From assembly GCA_913063325.1 (NCBI GenBank), contig CAJXYE010000015.1:24519-88518 (forward strand): a DNA stretch of 64,000 bases. Direction: 5' to 3'. The notes under the pieces are model-generated. The model worked only from the letters and a program-made list of their open reading frames with translations. It was not told the DNA's origin and did not search any database. This DNA is from an uncultured Colwellia sp. Its GTDB lineage: Bacteria; Pseudomonadota; Gammaproteobacteria; Enterobacterales; Alteromonadaceae. Positions 56,145-64,000 of this stretch are shown in pieces (position 1 is the stretch's first letter; the number at the start of each line of letters is the position of its first letter). Both the position numbers and the translations under genes were made by a program.

Positions 56145-57635
56145 TTATTTAATGGCTGTTTTATTAGTTGGACTGACAAGATTATTATTTAGTTTTTGAC
56201 CAAGTAAAAAATCACTTTTCGCTTGGTATTTATCATCTAACCTGTCGTAAACTTTAGCGCCATCAATAAATACTTGCTCTGCTTGGGCATAAACACTAAA
56301 TGGGTTGGTATTCCAAACAACGACATCTGCCTTCTTACCTGCTTCTAAGCTACCAACTTCATCATTGATACCTAAAGATTTAGCAGCATTAGCCGTAATC
56401 CACTTAATTGCATCTTCTTCTTTTAGGGCAAAACCATTTTCATTGGCGCGATACATAACTTTCGCGGCTTCTTGGTTTAAACGTTGAATAGTAGTTGATG
56501 AATCTGAATGAACTACAGCACAAGAATTTTTCACGGCATCGACAATAGCTGTGTTTTCTTCAACCATATCAAAAGCTTCCATTTTAAAACCCCACCAATC
56601 TGGCCACATGGCAGCACAGTTACCATTAGCGGCTAATAAATCGGCAATCTTATAGGCTTCAATAGCGTGGTGAAATGTCCCTGATTGATAGTTAAACTCT
56701 TTACCAAGGTCTATCATAACTGCCATTTCTTCAGCTTTGTAACAATGGTTATGAATTAAAATTTCGCCATCTAAAACGCCCATTAACGTATCTAGCTCTA
56801 GATCTCGCTTAGGTGCCTCAGGGTTTTTACCTGCGCTATAATCACTGTCATACTTATCCCAAGCGCGCTTGTATTCTGTAGCAGCAAGCCAAGCACTACG
56901 ATAACCGGCAACATTACCCATTCGAGTTGAAGGTAATACTTTTCGACTACCATAAACGCGTTTAGGGTTCTCACCGCAGGCCATCTTCAAACCATAAGGT
57001 GCATCGGCAAATTTCATGCCTTGCATGGTAACACTGGGTACATTACGTAAAGTAACACCGCGACCACCAAATAAATTTGCTGAACCAGGTAATATTTGTA
57101 AGCTAGTTATACCGCCAGCACGAGCTGCTTCAAAAGCAGGATCTTGTGGCCAAACACTGTGCTCAGACCAAACTTCGGAGGTATTAGGTGAAGTCATCTC
57201 ATTACCGTCTGAGTGTGACTCTACTTGTGGATTAGGATATACACCTAAATGAGAGTGAACATCAATAATACCGGGTGTGATCCACTTGCCTGACATGTCG
57301 ATAACATTGGCATTATCTGCCGATAAATCATTACCTACTTGGCTAACCTTGCCATTAACAAGTAAAATATCGGCATCATCAAAACGCTCACCTGTGCCAG
57401 TTAAAATAGTAGCATTGGTAAGTAAGGTACTTTGTGCAGGCATTGCTTGATAAGTACTTGGGTAAGGGTTTTTATTGATAACAACTTTAGCATCTTGTTT
57501 TTCATTAGGTAGACAAGCCGTTAAACCCAGTGACAACATACTGGTGGCAAGCAAAGTAAAGGCACTTTTTTTATGAGTAAATTTATTGGGTGAGTTACTC
57601 ATAAATAAAGTGTGAGGTAATGATTTTTTAAGCAT
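56145..57635 (-). CDS. Lipoprotein amidohydrolase (imidazolonepropionase-like)
   Basis: 496 residues; start ATG 57635 with AGGA. A long N-region leads to a lipobox SLGLTAC near residue 41. The metal-dependent hydrolase motif HSHLG is intact (PGIIDVHSHLGVYPN). Further His are in ILIHNHCYKAEEM and TFHHAIEAYKIA, and the metal-ligand Asp region is VVHSDSS. It belongs with periplasmic amidohydrolases that cleave cyclic amide bonds or peptides; the substrate is unknown. It is the first gene of a two-gene operon with the degenerate paralogue. Confidence 0.92.
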   Translation of the reverse strand: MLKKSLPHTLFMSNSPNKFTHKKSAFTLLATSMLSLGLTACLPNEKQDAKVVINKNPYPSTYQAMPAQSTLLTNATILTGTGERFDDADILLVNGKVSQVGNDLSADNANVIDMSGKWITPGIIDVHSHLGVYPNPQVESHSDGNEMTSPNTSEVWSEHSVWPQDPAFEAARAGGITSLQILPGSANLFGGRGVTLRNVPSVTMQGMKFADAPYGLKMACGENPKRVYGSRKVLPSTRMGNVAGYRSAWLAATEYKRAWDKYDSDYSAGKNPEAPKRDLELDTLMGVLDGEILIHNHCYKAEEMAVMIDLGKEFNYQSGTFHHAIEAYKIADLLAANGNCAAMWPDWWGFKMEAFDMVEENTAIVDAVKNSCAVVHSDSSTTIQRLNQEAAKVMYRANENGFALKEEDAIKWITANAAKSLGINDEVGSLEAGKKADVVVWNTNPFSVYAQAEQVFIDGAKVYDRLDDKYQAKSDFLLGQKLNNNLVSPTNKTAIK

Positions 57636-57731
57636 TTTAATTCCTGTAACGAAACATATTGCCCAATATCATAAATTTTTTTAGATAGAACAACAAGATT
57701 ATGACGATAAACAGTCCTTTATCTACGTTTA

Positions 57732-58005
57732 ATACCAATTTCATTAAATTTTTCCCTACTCAGAGCTACATTGGTGAACTTAGAACAAATAAAATTTGTT
57801 AAACATAGTCATTCTATATTTAATTAATTTTGTGACGTTATCAGTTTATCAATGAACTCCCATGAGCGAATATCTAATAAAGGGTAAAGGCTTATATGCT
57901 GCGTTATTGATTTTGACAAGGGAATAACCATTCTCATCAATCAATGCCTTACCTTTAAGCCTTTTAATTCTCGCTGAGTGGGAAATAACTCAATCAACTT
58001 GGTAT
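57732..58005. mobile_element. MITE-like repeat, copy B
   Basis: 274 non-coding bases from ATACCAATTTCATTAAATTT to TCAATCAACTTGGTAT. It matches copy A in inverted orientation and the start of copy C in direct orientation. It fills most of the 399-base gap between the start of the amidohydrolase gene and the stop of the hemerythrin-GGDEF gene, 29 bases from that stop. An open frame crossing its end (57941-58132, minus) is not credible. Confidence 0.87.
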
Positions 58006-58034
58006 AATTACAGTTTTTATTTAAATGCTTAACG

Positions 58035-60224
58035 TTAAGCAACGACAACTTTATTTCTACCACTATTTTTTGCTTGATATAGTGATTTATCGGCATGGGC
58101 CACAAAAGTTTCTGCATTGATAAAAGAGTCACTTTTCCACTGACTCACTCCAATACTGACAGTCACTGACATTTGCTTTTCTGCAATGTTTATTTCAAGC
58201 TTAGCTATTTTTTCACGCAAACGCTCCGCAAACTTGCGTGCATTAACCAGCTCTGTATTTGGCATAACAATAACAAATTCTTCTCCTCCAATACGCGCAA
58301 CAACATCACTGCTACGAACCGCTTCAAGGCAAGTTTGATAAAATAATACTAATACCTCATCCCCTACTCCATGCCCATAACTATCATTAACGACTTTAAA
58401 GTGGTCAATATCTAATAACATAATAGATAGAGGGCTACCATGGTTATTGACATTGGCTATTTCTTGGTCAAGTACCTCATTAAAATGATGACGGTTAACG
58501 GCCCCTGTTAAGGCATCGGTCAATGCGAGTTGTTGAAAATGATCCTGTTGAGATTTTCGGTACTTAATCTCTTGTTGTTGCTGACTTACTGTGGCTTTAT
58601 AAACATCACCTTGCAGTAATTTTCTCCGCATTTTTTCAAAAGCTAACTGCATAGACCCAATTTCGTCATTATTAGCAATACGCTTAAAGTGAATGTTATT
58701 TTGACCTGCAGACATGTCATTAAGTGCATAGGTGAGTTTTCTTACCGGACTAATAATGCTGTAATTAAGTACTAAGGCAAAAAATATAGCGGCTAACAAA
58801 AATAGTGACAAAGCAAAAATCATCAAATAACCTTCAGCTTTTAACGCTACGCTTTTAGTAAATATTTTTTTATCAAATTCATTGATGAGTTTATCTAAAA
58901 TCGCATTTAAATTATCGACTTTAACTGACATTACCTTAAACCAGCTTGCAGCTCTGGCGCTCTTATCAGTAGGTAACATGGTTTTTAAATAAGAAAGTTC
59001 TAGCTGTTTATGTTGGGTTATAGCATTACAATACTCGCCACAACTTAATAACTGAGCCTTATTAGCAGCGTTAGAAAAAATTCGTAAGGTGTTTGTTTGC
59101 TGACCAAGTAATAAACTCATATTGGAGTTGCTATAAATATTCTCTTGGTTATTTTCAATCATTTTCATACCCATAGCTCGAATTTGTCCCATAAACTCTT
59201 TATAACGTAACAGGGCATTAATAGCTGAAATATCATTGGCATAACTTGAGCTTATTTCAATGTGAATTAAGCTATCTGATATAGATAAAAGCTGGTCAAT
59301 TAACTGGGTATAAGCGTAATAAGTATCTTCAAAAATTACTGTCTTTTGATCTAAATTCATTCTATGGCGAGTTAAATTAGTGACGCTTTTTTGAATAGTA
59401 ATCATATATTCACTGAGATTATTCTTTACTTTCGCGCTTCCTGATTGCTCAAGTAACCATAAAAAACCTTTCACTTTTTCATCGGTAATTTTTCGTCGTT
59501 CACTTAATTGATCAATGAAGTTCTTATAATTAGAGCTAGTATAACCGATAGATAAACCGCGCTCTGCCTGTAACGAATGACTAAGTTCATTAACCTCCTC
59601 AATGACTACATTAAGCCCTAAAACCATACTGATATTTTGATAACGTTGATTATGTTCTTTAAGAATGAATAAGCAAAGTATCAATACTGTTGCAACAGGC
59701 AGTAATGTTGTGATTAAAACTCGATGACTTAAGATAAGGTGCTGAGATAATTTTACCGAAAAAAACCTTAACCATCGATGTTTGGCATCTTTATTTTTTT
59801 TATAACGGCTAAATTCTTGGTGGCAATGTATCGCAGGAACATAGTCTAGATCTTCTTCTAAGATATGTTTTATTAACCATTGTTGCAAAAATAAAATAAT
59901 CTGCTCTTTAACTACCTCTTGCTCAGAGACGTCATCAAACCATTGCTGCTTTAACACTGGTATTTTTTTAATAAAGATTTGGTGACTTTTTTTATGATCC
60001 GCTAGCTGCTGGTAATCTATTTTAGCTAACAAAGCTTCTTCTTTAGCAAAGTGTGATTGACAGTAATACTCCAGTTGCTCAAAAATACTGTCAATACCAT
60101 CTTTCTCAAGTTTGTCATTTTTGGCCGACATTAATTGCGCTAATATAGTAATAAGCTGTTTATGGTCATTGTCTAGGCTATCAATCCCGACACTCATTCC
60201 CTCGTCCCAAACTAACTCTGCCAT
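58035..60224 (-). CDS. Hemerythrin-NIT-HAMP-GGDEF diguanylate cyclase
   Basis: 729 residues. The N-terminal bacteriohemerythrin domain (about 1-135) has the iron ligands DNDHKQL, HFAKEE, HKKSH and HILEEDLDY and probably binds O2 or NO through a di-iron site. Membrane helix about 168-188; periplasmic nitrate/nitrite-sensing (NIT-like) domain about 210-455 with HSLQAERGLSIGY; helix about 468-490; HAMP to about 545; GGDEF at the end. The active site is RIGGEEF near 646, with RSSD five residues before it as the I-site. It should make cyclic di-GMP under control of two different inputs. Confidence 0.92.
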   Translation of the reverse strand: MAELVWDEGMSVGIDSLDNDHKQLITILAQLMSAKNDKLEKDGIDSIFEQLEYYCQSHFAKEEALLAKIDYQQLADHKKSHQIFIKKIPVLKQQWFDDVSEQEVVKEQIILFLQQWLIKHILEEDLDYVPAIHCHQEFSRYKKNKDAKHRWLRFFSVKLSQHLILSHRVLITTLLPVATVLILCLFILKEHNQRYQNISMVLGLNVVIEEVNELSHSLQAERGLSIGYTSSNYKNFIDQLSERRKITDEKVKGFLWLLEQSGSAKVKNNLSEYMITIQKSVTNLTRHRMNLDQKTVIFEDTYYAYTQLIDQLLSISDSLIHIEISSSYANDISAINALLRYKEFMGQIRAMGMKMIENNQENIYSNSNMSLLLGQQTNTLRIFSNAANKAQLLSCGEYCNAITQHKQLELSYLKTMLPTDKSARAASWFKVMSVKVDNLNAILDKLINEFDKKIFTKSVALKAEGYLMIFALSLFLLAAIFFALVLNYSIISPVRKLTYALNDMSAGQNNIHFKRIANNDEIGSMQLAFEKMRRKLLQGDVYKATVSQQQQEIKYRKSQQDHFQQLALTDALTGAVNRHHFNEVLDQEIANVNNHGSPLSIMLLDIDHFKVVNDSYGHGVGDEVLVLFYQTCLEAVRSSDVVARIGGEEFVIVMPNTELVNARKFAERLREKIAKLEINIAEKQMSVTVSIGVSQWKSDSFINAETFVAHADKSLYQAKNSGRNKVVVA

Positions 60225-60348
60225 ACCGACTCTGAACTCCTTTTTATAATACTCAAGCTAAATCGAGTAGAAAACAGCTTGTTAAATCTACTAAAACACT
60301 GGCTAGATTATAGAAAAAAATAGCACATGACCAATACAAAAAGAAGAA

Positions 60349-60981
60349 TTACCCCCTTGTTTTATTAACAAATATCGACAAGATCAAAGCTTTTATTTTT
60401 TTATAACGAAATGCTAATAAAACGCTCGTTAACAAGATATAAAATAGCGGCGCCAACAGTTCAGACTTTACTGACCAGTAAAAATGTACAGAAACTAAGA
60501 TGATAATAAGGTAACTTACATTATGTAAACGTTGCCATGACTTACCCATTTTACGTTTAACACTATTAACCGAAGTAACAGCAAGGGCCGCTAATAAAAT
60601 AAAAGCAATCATACCAATAGTAATATATGGACGTTTAAGGACTTCATTAAAAAATAACGACCAAGCAAGCTGTAGATCAAACACTAAAAAATTTATCAAA
60701 TGCATAAATGCATAAGAGAAAGTATACAAGCCTAACAAGCGCCGAACTTGCAATAAGTAACCTTGCTTAAGTCTTTTAGCTACAGGTGAAACTGTTAGTG
60801 TTACCAATAACAAATTAAATGCACCAATCCCGGTAAAATGAATAACTCTTTGCACAGGGTCTGCACCAAGTAAATCATTAAAAGCAAGGTAATATAAGTT
60901 AAATAAAGGCAATAAGGCAGCTAAGTGAATAACGGCTTTGAGCATCAATACTTTATGTGATGTAGTTAGTTTATTCCCCAT
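60349..60981 (-). CDS. msrQ: Heme-binding membrane subunit of methionine sulfoxide reductase
   Basis: 210 residues, about six helices, of the ferric-reductase-like YedZ/MsrQ family, which passes electrons from the quinone pool to MsrP. Helices carry the heme-ligand His in VIHFTGIGAFNLLL, YAFMHLINFLVF and LHNVSYLIIILVSVHFYWSV. It begins 12 bases after the msrP stop. Confidence 0.94.
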   Translation of the reverse strand: MGNKLTTSHKVLMLKAVIHLAALLPLFNLYYLAFNDLLGADPVQRVIHFTGIGAFNLLLVTLTVSPVAKRLKQGYLLQVRRLLGLYTFSYAFMHLINFLVFDLQLAWSLFFNEVLKRPYITIGMIAFILLAALAVTSVNSVKRKMGKSWQRLHNVSYLIIILVSVHFYWSVKSELLAPLFYILLTSVLLAFRYKKIKALILSIFVNKTRG

Positions 60982-60993
60982 AAAACATTAGCC

Positions 60994-62001
60994 TTAATAA
61001 TACTTATTTAAATTCATGCCTTTATACATATCGGCTACCTCTTCTCCATACCCGTTAAAGGGCAAAGTTTCGATTCGATTTCGGGAAAATAGACCACCAG
61101 AAGTAATGCGCCTTTCACTCGCTTGGCTCCACCTTGGGTGATCATGATTTGGATTTACATTGGCATAAAATCCATACTCACGCGGCGCAAGCTTATGCCA
61201 AGTAGTTTGTGGCTGTTCACTAACCAGTTTAATCGACACTATTGATTTAATACTTTTAAAGCCATATTTCCACGGTACAACTAAGCGTATTGGTGCACCA
61301 TTTTGTGGTGGTAGCGTTTTTCCATATAGACCAACACTCATTAAAGTAAGTGGGTTCATCGCTTCGTCAATACGCAACCCTTCCACATAAGGGTAAGCGA
61401 TGCCGCCACCTAAACGTCTATCAGCTTGCCCTGGCATTTGTTCAGGATCATGAAGCGTTTCAAAAACCACGTATTTTGCTGAAGAATTTGGCGAAACTTT
61501 CTTGAGTAAGTCAGCTAAAGAAAAGCCAATCCAAGGAACAACCATAGACCAAGCCTCAACACAGCGTTCACGTCGAACCTCCTCACGCAGTGGAAAGATT
61601 TTAAATAAGTCGTCGTAATCTAGTGTTAGCGGCTTATCGCATTCGCCACCAATAGTTAATTGCCAAGGGTTTACTTTAAAGCCTTGTGATAGCTCAGCTG
61701 GTTGGTGTTTTTGGGCACCAAATTCATAGAAATTGTTATGGGAAATGACTTTATGTTCAGGGGTAAGAATTAACTTATCTGCGTTTGCATCAGTTTTATA
61801 TTTTAATGGAGTAGTTTTAAACTGAGCTACTTCATCTTTATTAAACCAATCTATAGCCTTTGCACTCGCTGAATTAGTAAGTAAAACACCAGCACCTAAA
61901 AAGCCCATGCCTTTCAATAATTCACGCCTATTCATATAGACATTTTCTGGCGTTATATCACTTTCTTTTAAATCTGAACTCTTTAGTGTTTTTATAAGCA
62001 C
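60994..62001 (-). CDS. msrP: Periplasmic methionine sulfoxide reductase, molybdopterin subunit
   Basis: Repairs oxidised methionine in periplasmic proteins. 335 residues from a GTG start with AAGGT upstream; the start agrees with E. coli MsrP, which also has about 20 residues before the Tat motif. The Tat signal is [18 protein letters not shown]. The molybdenum-ligand Cys is in [33 protein letters not shown] and [14 protein letters not shown] are conserved family segments. Confidence 0.96.
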   Translation of the reverse strand: MLIKTLKSSDLKESDITPENVYMNRRELLKGMGFLGAGVLLTNSASAKAIDWFNKDEVAQFKTTPLKYKTDANADKLILTPEHKVISHNNFYEFGAQKHQPAELSQGFKVNPWQLTIGGECDKPLTLDYDDLFKIFPLREEVRRERCVEAWSMVVPWIGFSLADLLKKVSPNSSAKYVVFETLHDPEQMPGQADRRLGGGIAYPYVEGLRIDEAMNPLTLMSVGLYGKTLPPQNGAPIRLVVPWKYGFKSIKSIVSIKLVSEQPQTTWHKLAPREYGFYANVNPNHDHPRWSQASERRITSGGLFSRNRIETLPFNGYGEEVADMYKGMNLNKYY

Positions 62002-62079
62002 AGCTAATACCTTATTAAATTTTACAACTAATAATAAGAAAGGCTTAAGCTGAATAAAATTTCAACTATTGAAAACAAA

Positions 62080-62107
62080 AAAAGTGCGCCAACGGTGGCA
62101 CACTTTT
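62080..62107 (-). terminator. Rho-independent terminator after the glutaredoxin gene
   Basis: AAAGTGCGCC and GGCACACTTTT form a stem that, on the minus strand, has one U-G pair and is followed by a T-run. It separates the glutaredoxin gene from msrPQ. Confidence 0.85.
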
Positions 62108-62156
62108 ATAAAATTGATTAATGTATTTCAAATTAAAAGCTAATAAGACCTATAAA

Positions 62157-62531
62157 TTAAGCGGCTTTGGCCAAGGTCTGTAAATGAGCAACGACATCAT
62201 TAGATTCATATAACCATTGCACTTGTCCATCTTCTTTTTCAATACGTAAACAAGGCACCTTTCGCTTGCCACCTTCACGAATTAACTCTGCTTGAAATTC
62301 GTTTTTCCCACTGATATTACGCAACTCAATTTTCAAGCCTTCGCGTTTCATGGTACGACGAACTTTCACACAAAATGGGCATGACGGCAGCTGGTATAAA
62401 CTTAACGTTTCTGTTTTACCGTCAATTTTAGCTTGTTCTTCTGCTGCACGTTTTGGTGAACGAGGAGAAAATATAAAGTTTAATAATAAAATTAACTGCC
62501 CTATTGGCCAGCGGATAGCTTTCATTAACAT
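62157..62531 (-). CDS. Membrane-anchored glutaredoxin-like protein
   Basis: 124 residues. A hydrophobic N-terminal segment (about 8-22, WPIGQLILLLNFIF) probably anchors it in the membrane. The glutaredoxin fold follows with active site LPSCPFCVKV (CPFC, about 51-54) and the cis-Pro in KVPCLRIE. It lies next to msrPQ on the same strand, but a terminator intervenes; a shared role in thiol or methionine repair is only a suggestion. Confidence 0.9.
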   Translation of the reverse strand: MLMKAIRWPIGQLILLLNFIFSPRSPKRAAEEQAKIDGKTETLSLYQLPSCPFCVKVRRTMKREGLKIELRNISGKNEFQAELIREGGKRKVPCLRIEKEDGQVQWLYESNDVVAHLQTLAKAA

Positions 62532-62681
62532 AATAAGTACAACTCTTGTAAATCAAAGGAACGAACAATAACTAACACGTTGTTTTGGTTAATTATAAAC
62601 GTGAAATCTTTTATTTGATGTGCTTAACACCAAATTTGGCAGTTATTCTAACATAGATTAACGTTATTTAACTGCCAATCC

Positions 62682-63233
62682 CTACCACATTAAGTCATCA
62701 GGGATTTGATAATCGGCATATGGATCATCTGCATCCACTTCTTCTGTCTCTACCTTATCGTTTTGAACTAAAACAATAGTGTGATCAAGCTCAGCGACTT
62801 TAGCTGCGGTCTCACTGGTAACAAGGTAAGTCGTTTCATTTAAGCCACACAATGCCAATCGACCATTAACTAAAGCTTTATAAGTCATGGTATTTAGTGA
62901 CAACTTTTTAACTTTATTATTAAAAGTATAATTGTATTCACTGTCACCATTAACGCCTGTTAACTGGTGGTGCCCAAGTATTTGTTTAATGCGTAATCCT
63001 TGCTCTTTGTCAGCAAGCTCTTTATTACGTGCGTCATTTAAAGCAGTATCTTTAGCTAATTTTTCAGCCTGTGACTTAGCTAAGTCTTCTTTGACTTGCT
63101 CTTGTAAACTGGCGCCATGTTGAACACCACTACGTTTTTGTTTGTTTTTTTTACGTTGGTCTGAATTTGCTTGGCGCGATTTTTGTTTAGTGGTTAAACC
63201 CGCTTTTAGCAATTGTTCTTGAAGAGAGGCCAT
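62682..63233 (-). CDS. yaiL: DUF2058 family protein YaiL
   Basis: 183 residues. SLQEQLLKAGLTTKQKS at the start and DDPYADYQIPDDLMW at the end are near-identical to E. coli YaiL from memory. The first 90 residues are charged and helical (Lys/Ala/Glu-rich), probably a coiled coil that could touch nucleic acid. No defined function. Confidence 0.92.
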   Translation of the reverse strand: MASLQEQLLKAGLTTKQKSRQANSDQRKKNKQKRSGVQHGASLQEQVKEDLAKSQAEKLAKDTALNDARNKELADKEQGLRIKQILGHHQLTGVNGDSEYNYTFNNKVKKLSLNTMTYKALVNGRLALCGLNETTYLVTSETAAKVAELDHTIVLVQNDKVETEEVDADDPYADYQIPDDLMW

Positions 63234-63550
63234 AGTTTATCCTTACTGCATTAGTACAATAGATGAATCAAAATTGGCGTCATTCTACCTTATATTCACC
63301 TTGAAGTGCGAATCTATACTTATTAGCCATTAACGTGGAACCTTGCTAGAGCGATAATCAGGGTATGCCAGGCTCGTGTTCATTGTACTTTAAATAAGTG
63401 ATATTGTGATATTCATTGTAATAGTTTAGAAAATTCAATAGCTAAGAAATCACTTACATTTTCCTGACTTTCAATTGAGATTTAAATAAGTTACTGTATA
63501 TCAGCTCAATTATATAAATATAATTTCATAAAATAGAAATAGGAAAATGT
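63234..63550. other. Divergent intergenic region before ppiC
   Basis: 317 AT-rich bases. Apart from AGGA just before the ppiC start, no operator, RNA or repeat was recognised. Confidence 0.5.
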
Positions 63551-63829
63551 ATGTCTCAAGCAAGTGCACGCCACCTTTTAGTGGATACAGAAGAACAATG
63601 TTTAGCCTTAAAAGCAGAAATAGAAGCAGGTAAAGACTTTGCTGAAGTTGCTAAAGAACATTCAAACTGCCCATCAAATGCCCAAGGTGGTGATTTAGGT
63701 AGCTTTGGTCCAGGTCAAATGGTTCCTGAATTTGATAAAGTTGTTTTTTCAGCGCCTCTAAATACAGTACAAGGCCCTGTACAAACTCAGTTTGGTTACC
63801 ATTTGTTAGAAGTTACAGCACGTGACTAA
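63551..63829 (+). CDS. ppiC: Peptidyl-prolyl cis-trans isomerase C (parvulin)
   Basis: Small cytoplasmic prolyl isomerase, 92 residues, a single rotamase domain: ARHLLVDTEEQC, FAEVAKEHSNCPSNAQGGDL, GSFGPGQMVPEFDKVVF and QTQFGYHLLEVTARD. Length and sequence match E. coli PpiC. Start supported by AGGA. A strong terminator follows. Confidence 0.96.
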   Translation: MSQASARHLLVDTEEQCLALKAEIEAGKDFAEVAKEHSNCPSNAQGGDLGSFGPGQMVPEFDKVVFSAPLNTVQGPVQTQFGYHLLEVTARD

Positions 63830-63880
63830 TCAACTATTAAATTGAAGTGTTTCAGGCGTTTCGATTTAATAAGGGTAATA

Positions 63881-63909
63881 AAAAAGCCGCAACAAGTTGC
63901 GGCTTTTTT
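63881..63909 (+). terminator. Rho-independent terminator after ppiC
   Basis: AAAAAGCCGCAAC (63881-63893) pairs with GTTGCGGCTTTTT, followed by T-rich sequence. The A-run before the stem would let it work in both directions. Confidence 0.95.
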
Positions 63910-63923
63910 GTATCTGTTATTTG

Positions 63924-64000
63924 ATACCAATTTGATTAAATTTCTTCCCTACTCAGAGCTACATTGGTGAGCTTAGAATAAACAAAATTTGTTAAACATA
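63924..64000. mobile_element. MITE-like repeat, copy C, cut by the window end
   Basis: Starts ATACCAATTTGATTAAATTT and follows copy B closely for all 77 visible bases, in the same orientation. The rest lies beyond the window. It begins 15 bases after the ppiC terminator. Confidence 0.85.

Noticed and set aside
57941..58132. 63-codon minus-strand frame at the end of repeat copy B
   Set aside because: It overlaps the repeat and the end of the hemerythrin-GGDEF gene in another frame and has no ribosome site.

Overview
The window looks like chromosomal DNA of a marine gammaproteobacterium of the Alteromonadales, most likely Colwellia or a close relative. This is inferred from AT-rich coding sequence (about 38% G+C in a sampled line), the conserved block rppH/ptsP/lgt/thyA with divergent mutH, a yadGH transporter, a TonB receptor linked to starch enzymes, and many cyclic-di-GMP proteins. 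No rRNA, tRNA, CRISPR array, prophage or transposase gene was seen. About 50 protein genes are supported.

Layout. 1-4 kb: the 3' part of a chemotaxis receptor, then a BlaI/BlaR1-like repressor and M56-peptidase pair with its own operators and a 12-base tandem repeat, and a lipoprotein. 4-18 kb: an aldo/keto reductase, then a starch/alpha-glucan locus (flavin halogenase, TonB-dependent receptor, two lipoprotein pullulanases, and an esterase with a possible starch-binding domain). Three copies of one 15-base operator tie the receptor and both pullulanases into one regulon; the regulator and the inner-membrane sugar transporter are not in the window. 18-25 kb: an acyltransferase, an overlapping FHA-protein/Ser-Thr-kinase pair, and small proteins. 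25-30 kb: two membrane diguanylate cyclases flanking a putative outer-membrane protein. 30-36 kb: a dipeptidyl-peptidase-IV-like lipoprotein, yadGH plus a TrmB-like methyltransferase, and a DMT exporter. 36-41 kb: small and poorly characterised minus-strand genes. 41-44 kb: a GAF-PAS-GGDEF-EAL protein and a G+C-rich methyltransferase gene that looks acquired. 44.7-51.3 kb: thyA, lgt, a TauE/SafE permease, ptsP and rppH, with mutH divergent. 51-64 kb: hexose-6-phosphate mutarotase, a patatin/Omp85 type Vd protein, two amidohydrolases (one without its metal ligands), a hemerythrin-NIT-HAMP-GGDEF protein, msrPQ, a glutaredoxin-like protein, yaiL and ppiC.

The most striking non-coding structure is a set of short non-autonomous elements with ends close to ATACCAATTTCATTAA. 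Three copies (one cut by the window edge) belong to one family of about 265-275 bases; a fourth is a different element of 210 bases with related ends; a fifth is only the two ends back to back. All lie just downstream of a stop codon or a terminator. A separate 44-base perfect palindrome lies at 40950-40993. Cyclic-di-GMP signalling is dense: three diguanylate cyclases with GGEEF and an RxxD inhibitory site, and one GGDEF-EAL protein whose cyclase motif is degenerate.
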